Source of the DNA: Spirochaetaceae bacterium
GTDB taxonomy: Bacteria > Spirochaetota > Spirochaetia > Treponematales > Treponemataceae
DNA: 64,000 bases
Direction of reading: 5' to 3'
NCBI GenBank assembly: GCA_017614995.1
Contig: JAGAAX010000039.1
Location: forward strand, 124,001-188,000
Part shown: piece by piece, positions 24,846 through 32,076 of the stretch
Position numbering within the stretch: the first letter of the stretch is position 1
Layout of the letters: each line of letters opens with the position of its first letter
Notes under the pieces: generated by a model
The model's database searches: none
What the model was told of the DNA's origin: nothing
The model's input: the letters and a program-made list of their open reading frames with translations, nothing else
Position numbers and translations under genes: made by a program

Positions 24846-25835
24846 ATGGCAAGACATTACTGGGGTTACAGAATAAACACAGAACAGATTAAGTTTTTTC
24901 GGCAAGAACTACAAGAAGGCCGGTTACGGCAAGGTTGGGGATGGGATAAGAATCAAGATTTAAGAAATCTGAAAATGGACAAAGGTGCAAAGAGAAATCT
25001 CCCTATCTTCAAAAAAGTAAAAAAGGGTGACATTATTCTAATTCCCCATTGTCCGATATGGGATGAAGTAGCAATTGTCGAAGCTAGTGAAGATTTTAAC
25101 AAAGGCTATGTTTTTGAAATTTCAAAAGAATTAAAGGATTACGGACACATTTTCCCTGCAAAGTTTTTGAAGTCTTTTGTCAGAAAGAATCAGAATGTAA
25201 GTGGTAATCTTAGAGCGACACTAAAGAATATCTCACGGTTTTGGAATATTGATCATTGTTCTGAAGAAATTGATAAAATGATTTCTTTAGATGATTCCGA
25301 ATTGAAGGATTCAAAAAGCTTTAGAGCAAGTTTTGCAAACGCTGTTGAGAATTCATTTACACAATCATTTAATATGGATATTTTCTCAAAGAAACTTTAC
25401 GAGCTAGCAAATGATAAGTTTTCTAACGAAGAATGGGAATTTGCACTTGTGGAAGGATTAAAAAAATTACTTCCAAGTCCTATTGTTGTTGAACGGGTCG
25501 GAGGAATTAAAGAGAAAGAACACGGTGCTGATATTATAATCCGTTATCCTGGTTTATTGAAAACAGAGTATATAGTTGCGATTCAAATAAAAGATTATTC
25601 AGGGTTTGTTGGCGATAGTCCTGTAAAGCAAATCAAGAAATCAGACACATATAAAGATTTTAATGATGAAAATCATAAACTTATAGATAAATATGTTCTT
25701 ATTACAAACGCAAAAAAAGAGGATAATGAAAGACTGCTTGAAAAAGCAGAAGATGTGAAAATCATTTTTGCAGAGGAATTAAAGGAACTTCTTTGTAATA
25801 TTGGGAAAGCTTATATCGGATTAAATGAGGATTGA
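24846..25835 (+). CDS. Mrr-type restriction endonuclease-like protein with N-terminal PUA/EVE-like region
   Basis: 329 aa. The C-terminal part (about 190-325) has a PD-(D/E)XK core of the Mrr type: EKEHGADIIIRYPG with the catalytic Asp, VAIQIKDYSG (QxK), VKQIKKSDTY and KYVLITNAKK. The N-terminal about 135 residues (HYWGYRINTEQIKFFRQEL, then KKGDIILIPHCPIWDEVAIV) read like a PUA/EVE-type domain, a fold that often reads modified bases. A modification-dependent restriction enzyme is the best inference. GGAGGATAA precedes the ATG. Low GC, next to another nuclease gene. Confidence 0.65.
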   Translation: MARHYWGYRINTEQIKFFRQELQEGRLRQGWGWDKNQDLRNLKMDKGAKRNLPIFKKVKKGDIILIPHCPIWDEVAIVEASEDFNKGYVFEISKELKDYGHIFPAKFLKSFVRKNQNVSGNLRATLKNISRFWNIDHCSEEIDKMISLDDSELKDSKSFRASFANAVENSFTQSFNMDIFSKKLYELANDKFSNEEWEFALVEGLKKLLPSPIVVERVGGIKEKEHGADIIIRYPGLLKTEYIVAIQIKDYSGFVGDSPVKQIKKSDTYKDFNDENHKLIDKYVLITNAKKEDNERLLEKAEDVKIIFAEELKELLCNIGKAYIGLNED

Positions 25836-25922
25836 TATTTCAATAGTGTTATTTGAAAGATGATTGAAACGAATCTTTATTTAGCAGATTGCACAGTACG
25901 TACTTGGTAAAAAAATTTTTTC

Positions 25923-25959
25923 ACTATCTCACTTCCCGATAGATACCCCCTGTTATTAT
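25923..25959 (+). promoter_or_regulatory. Putative weaker WYL operator D with -10 of the LRR operon
   Basis: ACTATCTC (25923-25930), ACTTCCC, GATAGATA (25938-25945), 8 nt, TATTAT (25954-25959). Same geometry as operators B and C but with two mismatches in the right arm. Unlike them it has a leader of about 24 nt, with AGGGG before the ATG at 25990. Confidence 0.4.
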
Positions 25960-25989
25960 TAGATTACAAAATACTAGCAGGGGTTTTTT

Positions 25990-27450
25990 ATGGCAAAAGA
26001 ATATGAAATCAAATCCAGTGACGGCGAATCGCTCACCTTCCCCGCGAGCTGGATGGAAGGTGTCAGTCGTCCATTTTCTGACTGTACATCGCTTACGAGT
26101 GTAAGCATTCCCGAAGGTGTGACGGAAATAGACGACTATGCGTTCGATGGGTGTACGTCGCTCTCTTCTGTCACCATCCCTAGTAGTGTGACAAAAATTG
26201 GTAAATTTGCATTTGCGAGGTGCATCTCACTCACAACAATAAGTATTCCAGGAAACGTAGCGGACATCGAAGTGTGTGCATTTGTGTGCTGCACGTCGCT
26301 CAAAGAAGTCCGCTATGACGGAACAAAAGAACAGTGGAAAGCCGTTGAGAAGGAAATCGACTGGTACAAAAACACTTGCGTACAGGAAGTGTTTTGTTCT
26401 GATGGCACGGTGGAACTGCCGTCATACAGCATTGAAGACGGTGTTCTGGAGGGGTGGTATCACCTTGTTTCTGAAGTAATCATTCCTGAAGGCGTAACGA
26501 AAATTGGCAGAGGTGCATTCTCTGGCTGTAGATTGCTTGCTTCAGTGAGTATACCCGAAGGTGTGACGGAAATAGACGACTATGCGTTCGAAGACTGTAC
26601 GTCGCTCACGAGCATAATCATCCCCGAGTGTGTAACGGAAATAGGCTGTGATGTGTTCAATGGTTGTACATCGCTTTCTTCTGTAAACATCCCTAGTGGC
26701 GTGACGAAAATCTGCGAAGGTGTATTTTCTGAGTGTAAGTCTCTCACGGCCATAACAATTCCCGAGGCTGTAACGAAAATCGACGAGTATGCATTTGTTG
26801 GCTGTGTGTCGCTTACTTTCGTCACTATTCCTAGTACTGTGAGGGAAATCGAAAAGTGTACATTTGCAGGCTGCATGTCGCTTAAAGAAATTCACTATGA
26901 CGGTACAAAAGAACAGTGGAAAGCCGTCAAGAAGGGAATCGACTGGTACAAAAACACTTACGTACAGAAAGTGTTTTGTTCTGATGACACGGTGGAACTA
27001 CCTGCATACAACATTGAGGGCGACGTATTGGAGTGCTGGTACCACCTTATCTCTGAAGTGGTCATTCCTGAAGACGTGACGAAAATTGATGCGTTTGCAT
27101 TCTCTGGCTGCAAGACGCTTGCATCCGTCACCATCCCTAATGGTGTGATGAAAATCGGCGAACATTCGTTCTCTGGTTGTACATCGCTCACATCCGTGAC
27201 AATTCCCGAGAGTGTGACGAAAATCGGTTATTCTGCATTCTCTAACTGCACATCGCTCGCTTCCGTGAACATTATAGGTTGCTTGATGGAAATCGACAAT
27301 TATGCCTTCAGAAGCTGTTCGTCACTCAAAGAAATCCGCTATGGTGGAACAAAGAAACAGTGGAAAGCAGTAAAAAAAGAACCAGAATGGAATGATGGTG
27401 TTCCGGCAGAGTATGTAGTTTGTACCGACGGTACAGTAAAACTACAATAG
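25990..27450 (+). CDS. BspA-type leucine-rich-repeat protein
   Basis: 486 aa built almost entirely of 23-residue LRR_5 units with consensus VTIPEGVTKIGxxAFSGCTS. The units come in three blocks. Each block ends in a conserved cap, DGTKEQWKAV (GGTKKQWKAV in the last), followed by a CSDGTVEL or CTDGTVKL strand at about residues 112-140, 302-330 and 456-486. BspA-type proteins of treponemes and Bacteroides are usually surface adhesins, but this one has no signal peptide, so its location is uncertain. Direct DNA repeats make the gene prone to recombination. A smaller copy follows 31 nt downstream. A putative WYL operator lies at its promoter. Confidence 0.85.
   Translation: MAKEYEIKSSDGESLTFPASWMEGVSRPFSDCTSLTSVSIPEGVTEIDDYAFDGCTSLSSVTIPSSVTKIGKFAFARCISLTTISIPGNVADIEVCAFVCCTSLKEVRYDGTKEQWKAVEKEIDWYKNTCVQEVFCSDGTVELPSYSIEDGVLEGWYHLVSEVIIPEGVTKIGRGAFSGCRLLASVSIPEGVTEIDDYAFEDCTSLTSIIIPECVTEIGCDVFNGCTSLSSVNIPSGVTKICEGVFSECKSLTAITIPEAVTKIDEYAFVGCVSLTFVTIPSTVREIEKCTFAGCMSLKEIHYDGTKEQWKAVKKGIDWYKNTYVQKVFCSDDTVELPAYNIEGDVLECWYHLISEVVIPEDVTKIDAFAFSGCKTLASVTIPNGVMKIGEHSFSGCTSLTSVTIPESVTKIGYSAFSNCTSLASVNIIGCLMEIDNYAFRSCSSLKEIRYGGTKKQWKAVKKEPEWNDGVPAEYVVCTDGTVKLQ
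27399..27444 (+). repeat. 46-bp direct repeat, copy 1 (end of large LRR gene)
   Basis: Identical to 27754-27799. Encodes the shared C-terminal cap VPAEYVVCTDGTVKL. The two copies lie 355 bp apart. Confidence 0.85.
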
Positions 27451-27481
27451 AACTCGAATTTCAGACTATTAGGAGATTTTT

Positions 27482-27817
27482 ATGGCAGAAGAATTTGAAA
27501 TCGAATGTGGTGTGTTGAAAAGGTACAATGGTACTGATTCCGCCGTCACTATCCCCGAAGGCGTGACGGTAATAGGCGTTGGTGCATTCTCACACTCAAA
27601 CTGCGAATCGCTCACATCTGTGACTATTCCAGGTGGCGTGTGGTATATTGGCATGGTTGCGTTCCTAGACTGCACATTGCTTGAAGAAATCCGCTATGAC
27701 GGAACAAAAGAGCAGTGGAAAGCAGCAAAAAAAGGCGTAGGATGGAATGCATGTGTTCCGGCAGAGTATGTAGTTTGTACCGACGGTACAGTAAAACTAT
27801 CGCTAGAGTTGTCGTAA
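27482..27817 (+). CDS. Short LRR protein, partial duplicate of the upstream gene
   Basis: 111 aa: a short lead (MAEEFEIECGVLKRYNGTDS), two LRR units (VTIPEGVTVIGVGAF, VTIPGGVWYIGMVAF) and the same C-terminal cap as the upstream LRR protein (IRYDGTKEQWKAAKK, PAEYVVCTDGTVKL). The last 46 bp before the divergence of the tails are identical in both genes, so this is a recent tandem duplication with loss of internal repeats. AGGAG precedes the ATG. No signal peptide. Confidence 0.8.
   Translation: MAEEFEIECGVLKRYNGTDSAVTIPEGVTVIGVGAFSHSNCESLTSVTIPGGVWYIGMVAFLDCTLLEEIRYDGTKEQWKAAKKGVGWNACVPAEYVVCTDGTVKLSLELS
27754..27799 (+). repeat. 46-bp direct repeat, copy 2 (end of small LRR gene)
   Basis: Exact copy of 27399-27444. 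Confidence 0.85.
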
Positions 27818-27844
27818 GAAAATCTGAAATTTTAAGAGGAAAAA

Positions 27845-28417
27845 ATGAGTTATACATATTACGCAATCGATTTTGAAACAGCAAATGATTATGAAAACAG
27901 TGCATGTTCTGTTGGTGTAGTCAGATTTGTAGACGGCATTGAACAGGACAGCATTTATTCCCTAATCAAACCTGCAAAAATGTATTTTAAGCCGGATTAT
28001 ACGGAGATTCATCATCTAAGTTATAACGATGTAAGAAACCAGCCGCAGTTTCCAGAAGTATGGCAGACTTTGATTGAACCGTTCATAAAAAAAGATGGTG
28101 TTACCCCTGTTTTTGTCGCACATAATGCAAAGTTTGATATGGGCGTACTTCGTGCTTGTTTTAACTATTACGGTATGCCGGTTCCCAACATTGAATATAA
28201 ATGTACCTTAAATGTTTCAAGACGAATCTGGAAGGACTTTAAATGTCATAAGCTTACTTTTTTGGCTGAACAATTTGGAATCGAATATGACGCTCACAAT
28301 GCTCTGGACGATGCCCGCACTTGTGGAAAAATATACGCACTGGCAGCAGAAAAGCTAGGCTGTAATCTTGATGAAATTTATAAAAAGACAGAATTGAAGC
28401 CGACTTTTTTAGGTTGA
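27845..28417 (+). CDS. DnaQ-like 3'-5' exonuclease (DEDDh)
   Basis: 190 aa single-domain exonuclease. ExoI motif is YYAIDFETANDYENSACSVG (D and E), ExoII is VFVAHNAKFDMGVL (D) and ExoIII is AHNALDDARTCGKI (H and D), so all four DEDDh acidic residues and the His are present. This is the DNA polymerase III epsilon-like family, but lone members act in repair, RNA processing or as parts of mobile/defence loci. AGAGGA precedes the ATG. It follows the LRR genes and may share their transcript. Confidence 0.88.
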   Translation: MSYTYYAIDFETANDYENSACSVGVVRFVDGIEQDSIYSLIKPAKMYFKPDYTEIHHLSYNDVRNQPQFPEVWQTLIEPFIKKDGVTPVFVAHNAKFDMGVLRACFNYYGMPVPNIEYKCTLNVSRRIWKDFKCHKLTFLAEQFGIEYDAHNALDDARTCGKIYALAAEKLGCNLDEIYKKTELKPTFLG

Positions 28418-28462
28418 GAATTTAAAAAAAGCTGAAATATGAAAATGAATAAAGGATTGAAA

Positions 28463-28612
28463 ATGAGTGAACCCAAAGCTTATAACAAAAATTTTAGGCA
28501 ACAACCAAATTTCTTTGAGATTCACCTGGGGCATGATATTACCTCTCTTATTGATGAGATGAAAGGAAATCCCTTGATGATTGAAATAGCTGATTACAGT
28601 AAAAATATTTGA
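28463..28612 (+). pseudogene. 5' fragment of the FlhA-C-like gene, in a different frame
   Basis: ATG at 28463 with AAAGGA upstream opens 49 codons ending at a TGA. Its sequence (FEIHLGHDITSLIDEMKGNP) matches the first strand-helix of the FlhA cytoplasmic domain. The continuation (KIFEEKYGFSFPEVHITEH) is in another frame, and the shift falls in an A5 run at 28601-28605. Removing one A joins it to the larger downstream frame. Confidence 0.65.
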
Positions 28613-28688
28613 AGAAAAATACGGTTTTTCATTTCCTGAAGTTCATATAACTGAACATAGTGATCTTAATGCAACTGAATATTTAATT

Positions 28689-30140
28689 TTGATTAATGGA
28701 ATTGAAGCAGGAAGAAGTACATTGCGAATGGGTTATCATTTATGTATGGATACGGGCAAAGTTACTGAAGAGTTGGATTATTCTTCTTGTGATAGAACTA
28801 AAGATCCTGCATTTGAATTAGATGCTTTCTATGTACCAAAAGAAGATATAGCAAAATATGTTGATGCAGGATATGCATGTGCATCACCTGAACAGATTAT
28901 AAGTTTTCATCTTTTTGAAATAATAAGAAAGAATCGAACCAAGATTCTTGATCAGAATCTGATAAAGAACCTTATTGAAAAGGTAAGAAAACAAAATCCA
29001 GATGTTATTACTGATGTTTTTGTTATGCATAAATTTTCAATTTCAGATTTTAGAATTTTGTTAAACTATCTTCTTGAAGAAGAAGTTTCAATCCGTGATA
29101 TGAATACAATTATTGAAACAATTGCGGATAATATTCAAAAATGCCAGAAAATTTATAAATTAGCAGAGAAAGTAAGACAAAACTTATCTTATAGTGTTGT
29201 TCAAAATTATATTGATGAGAATAAAGAGTTACATGCATTTAGAATTTCTAAAGATATTGCTCAGTTGCTTCTTGCTAATGTCTATTATCCGCCATCAAAA
29301 ACTGAGATTCCTCATTGTGTACTTGAATTAAAAGATGAAATAAGTTTTTTTGATTCGATTTCGAAACCTCTTGCTAGGCTTATTGAAAGAAATCTAACCC
29401 CTGTTTTGGTTTGTAAGTCAAATGTTCGTCATCTTCTTGCATATATATTACATCGTGTGATGCCTGGAATTCTAGTTATTTCCGATGTGGAAATGTATGC
29501 ATTAAGAAATGACATAACCATCACTGTTGAAGGAGAAGTGACATTAAAAAATGAAGATAATAGAACTGATAAAAAAATGAAATGTGATATTGTTATTTAT
29601 TCAAATACAGCCGCCGTTGGATTGTTCCTTTTTCTAAATTGGTATGATGCACCTTCTGTTATGTTTGTTTATGAAGCAAAACAATATAATGGAAATAACT
29701 CAACAGAATGGACTGAAAAGAGTTTGCAAGAAATAAAAACATTGGGTGAATATTGTGTAAAAAATGATATTCTTACGTTTTATATTAAAAAGTATTATCA
29801 GGCAGGTGCCTTACTCGATGACTGTTTTCTTATGAGTTCAGTTGCGAAATTATTTGCGATACTAATTACAAAGATATGTCCAGAAGGTACAACGGAAGAT
29901 TATTATATAAAGAGGAAGTTGATATACACAGATTTGATGAAATACTGTCAGTTAGACATGGCATTGGTAATTATCGAAAAGTTGTTGGTCTCTGGTGACG
30001 AATACGATTTGACTCAGGGTTTGAGATGTGAAAAGATTCTTTTTCAGCAAATTGGAATTGAGAAAATAATAATACCTTATAGTTCTTTTAAGAAAAAGAC
30101 AGTTGAGCTAGAAAAAAGATATAAAATATCACAACATTAA
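28689..30140 (+). CDS. Orphan protein resembling the FlhA/FHIPEP cytoplasmic domain
   Basis: 483 aa from the first possible start in this frame, but the frame is open back to about 28606 and continues from the upstream fragment. Residues 1-280 follow the FlhA C-terminal domain: INGIEAGRSTLRMGY, AFYVPKEDIAKYVDAGYACA, a run resembling LLEEEVSIRDMNTIIETIA, and LIERNLTPVLVCKSNVRHLL. No membrane part is present and no flagellar or secretion genes are nearby. The last 200 residues are unlike FlhA. Probably a cytoplasmic protein of unknown role, or a pseudogene if the frameshift is real. Confidence 0.6.
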   Translation: MINGIEAGRSTLRMGYHLCMDTGKVTEELDYSSCDRTKDPAFELDAFYVPKEDIAKYVDAGYACASPEQIISFHLFEIIRKNRTKILDQNLIKNLIEKVRKQNPDVITDVFVMHKFSISDFRILLNYLLEEEVSIRDMNTIIETIADNIQKCQKIYKLAEKVRQNLSYSVVQNYIDENKELHAFRISKDIAQLLLANVYYPPSKTEIPHCVLELKDEISFFDSISKPLARLIERNLTPVLVCKSNVRHLLAYILHRVMPGILVISDVEMYALRNDITITVEGEVTLKNEDNRTDKKMKCDIVIYSNTAAVGLFLFLNWYDAPSVMFVYEAKQYNGNNSTEWTEKSLQEIKTLGEYCVKNDILTFYIKKYYQAGALLDDCFLMSSVAKLFAILITKICPEGTTEDYYIKRKLIYTDLMKYCQLDMALVIIEKLLVSGDEYDLTQGLRCEKILFQQIGIEKIIIPYSSFKKKTVELEKRYKISQH

Positions 30141-30262
30141 AACAGACTTTCAATAGATGCACATACAAATTTTAAGATACAAAGCTTGGGATTTTCAAGA
30201 GATGTCCTTGAACGGGTACTGCCGGAATGTTCAGATTTTTTTACAATATCGTTGCTTACATG

Positions 30263-31969
30263 TTAAACCGGAATACTCTTTTCAAGACAATTACTAAACT
30301 TATCAATAACTTTGTTTATGAGCCTTTTATTTCTTATCTGATTAATCCATTCGGCTGGAATATTGCCGTAATAAAGCCCTGCAATGCTGCCTGCTACACA
30401 GGCTACTGTATCTGCGTCATGTCCAAGATTGACAGCCTTTAAGACACAATCACGATAATTATTTGTATTTAGAAAGCACCAAAGGGCAGCTTCAAGAGTG
30501 TCTACCACATAGCCAGAGCTATTTATCTGGTCTTCACTAATGTCTTTGAAGCTTAAATGAAAAATACGCTCATATTTTTGAAAAGCTTCATTATATTCAG
30601 AATGGTTTCTTACAAAAGTTCCGATTTTTGGAAGTGCATAACCTTGCAAAGATTCCTTTTTGGTTCCCTTAAGAATTTCAATCATAATTGCACAGTAAAT
30701 ATCACAGCCAATTAAAGAAATTGCATGACTATGAGTAAGGGCAGAAATATTGTGAATAATCTCAAAACTTTCTTCATTGTTCATAGCGTCATTATCAAAC
30801 TTCTGAAATAGATATAATGGAAGTGGCGAAATGCGCATAAGTGAGCCGTTTCCGTTGCTTTGTTCATCGGAAAGACCGCATTTTAAAGCATTCCTGTTAT
30901 GGCGATAATTTGTAATTGCTTTAGAACAAGTTAGACCGACTCCAAAAGATTTATGGTCAGGTGTAAATTTGGAATGTCTAAGCCATGCATAGAAATTCCG
31001 CATTATATCGTCATAATCAATTTTACCAAGCCGCCCAATACTTTCTGCCAGACATAATGTCATGCTGCTATCATCAGACCATGAACCTTTAGGAAGATTG
31101 AAAGACCCGTAGCCGGTCATATCAGTAACAGGAGTTCTTTTGAGATAATTTCTGTATGTTCCTTCAAATGGTACGCCAAGAGCGTCAGCGACGATAGCTC
31201 CCAGAAGTGCGTTCCGTATTTTTTCTTTCAAAGTCATCTCCTCAAAATGTTGTTCGTTGCGATTTTCAGTATTTCTCATCTTAATTTTCTTAACATTTCT
31301 GCATTTGATTTTATCGTCAAAAAAGTAAAAACCAGGTAACGCCATAAATAAATCAAAGCACTTGCTGAAATTGTGATCAGCACCGTTTATTCTAGTAATT
31401 TCAACAATATCACTTTCTAATTCAGAAAAAAGATTAACCATACTGAATGAAAAATCATTTGAACAATACACAAGATTCATTTTTTCTCCACGAAATTTCC
31501 TGATTCCAGAAGTTAAAGATAGAAGGTTAATATTAAGAGGGCCGTTTATGCAGACAAGCTTTTTTATTTCTGGGTATTTATAGGCGTGAATTATTCCAAG
31601 ACTTGCACCGTTTGAATTACCCATGTAATAAATCTGATAATCAGATAAGTTATATTGATATGCATAATCTTTTAGAAATTTCATCTCGCTGTCAAAGTCA
31701 TCATAATAGCCATTTGGATTAGAAGCCGTTATAACAGTACATCCGTGATTTCGATTTAATCTTTTTGCTATTTTCGAATACTTATTTTTGTAACCGCGAT
31801 AGCTTCCGAGAAGTCCTGCTTTGATGAAAACTATTGTGCTGTTGCCATGAATGATTCCGTATTCAATATCTATATCACCTTGTTTTATGACTTTTCTTTC
31901 ATCAAAACCATTCAGTATTTTCCATGTTGTCGAAATGAGAGCTAAAAGAATTTGTTTTATCTGTTTCAT
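30263..31969 (-). CDS. Fusion of alpha/beta-hydrolase and ADP-ribosylglycohydrolase
   Basis: 568 aa. Residues about 1-230 look like an alpha/beta-hydrolase: nucleophile elbow YYMGNSNGASLGI (GxSxG, near 119) and a late His in INGADHNFS (near 200). Residues about 245-568 are a DraG/ARH-type ADP-ribosylhydrolase: LLGAIVADALGVPFEG, GSWSDDSSMTLCLAES (metal-binding Asp pair) and AVNLGHDADTVACVAGSIAG. An internal ATG at 31237, right behind GAGGAG, marks the domain junction and may be a relic of two separate genes. It should remove ADP-ribose from a protein or nucleic acid target. Preceded by WYL operator C. Confidence 0.8.
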   Translation of the reverse strand: MKQIKQILLALISTTWKILNGFDERKVIKQGDIDIEYGIIHGNSTIVFIKAGLLGSYRGYKNKYSKIAKRLNRNHGCTVITASNPNGYYDDFDSEMKFLKDYAYQYNLSDYQIYYMGNSNGASLGIIHAYKYPEIKKLVCINGPLNINLLSLTSGIRKFRGEKMNLVYCSNDFSFSMVNLFSELESDIVEITRINGADHNFSKCFDLFMALPGFYFFDDKIKCRNVKKIKMRNTENRNEQHFEEMTLKEKIRNALLGAIVADALGVPFEGTYRNYLKRTPVTDMTGYGSFNLPKGSWSDDSSMTLCLAESIGRLGKIDYDDIMRNFYAWLRHSKFTPDHKSFGVGLTCSKAITNYRHNRNALKCGLSDEQSNGNGSLMRISPLPLYLFQKFDNDAMNNEESFEIIHNISALTHSHAISLIGCDIYCAIMIEILKGTKKESLQGYALPKIGTFVRNHSEYNEAFQKYERIFHLSFKDISEDQINSSGYVVDTLEAALWCFLNTNNYRDCVLKAVNLGHDADTVACVAGSIAGLYYGNIPAEWINQIRNKRLINKVIDKFSNCLEKSIPV

Positions 31970-31975
31970 GAATTA

Positions 31976-32012
31976 TATATATCACAATAAGTCTGTCATA
32001 AAACGATAGAGT
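31976..32012 (-). promoter_or_regulatory. Putative WYL operator C with -10 of the fusion gene
   Basis: On the minus strand ACTCTATC (32012-32005), GTTTTAT, GACAGACT (31997-31990), 8 nt, TATATA (31981-31976), 6 nt, ATG at 31969. Arm and spacer layout is the same as operators A and B; the -35 position is GTTTTA in both B and C. Confidence 0.6.
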
Positions 32013-32041
32013 GATATTTTTAATATACTATAGTCTTTATC

Positions 32042-32070
32042 TTGTGAATAATACGCTTTCTTGGTAAGAT
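32042..32070 (+). promoter_or_regulatory. Promoter predicted to give a leaderless mRNA for ettA
   Basis: TTGTGA (32042-32047), 17 bp, TAAGAT (32065-32070), 6 nt, ATG at 32077. No ribosome-binding site. Confidence 0.65.
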
Positions 32071-32076
32071 ATTTTC

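Noticed and set aside
23651-25835. A complete restriction-modification system
   Set aside because: No methyltransferase gene accompanies the two nuclease-like genes; the only methyltransferase-like sequence elsewhere is rRNA-directed (rsmE) or part of a regulator.
26542-26895. Minus-strand frames within the LRR gene
   Set aside because: Periodic shadows produced by the LRR repeats on the other strand.
25990-27817. A CRISPR-like repeat array
   Set aside because: The repeats are 69-bp protein-coding LRR units with drifted sequence and no unique spacers.
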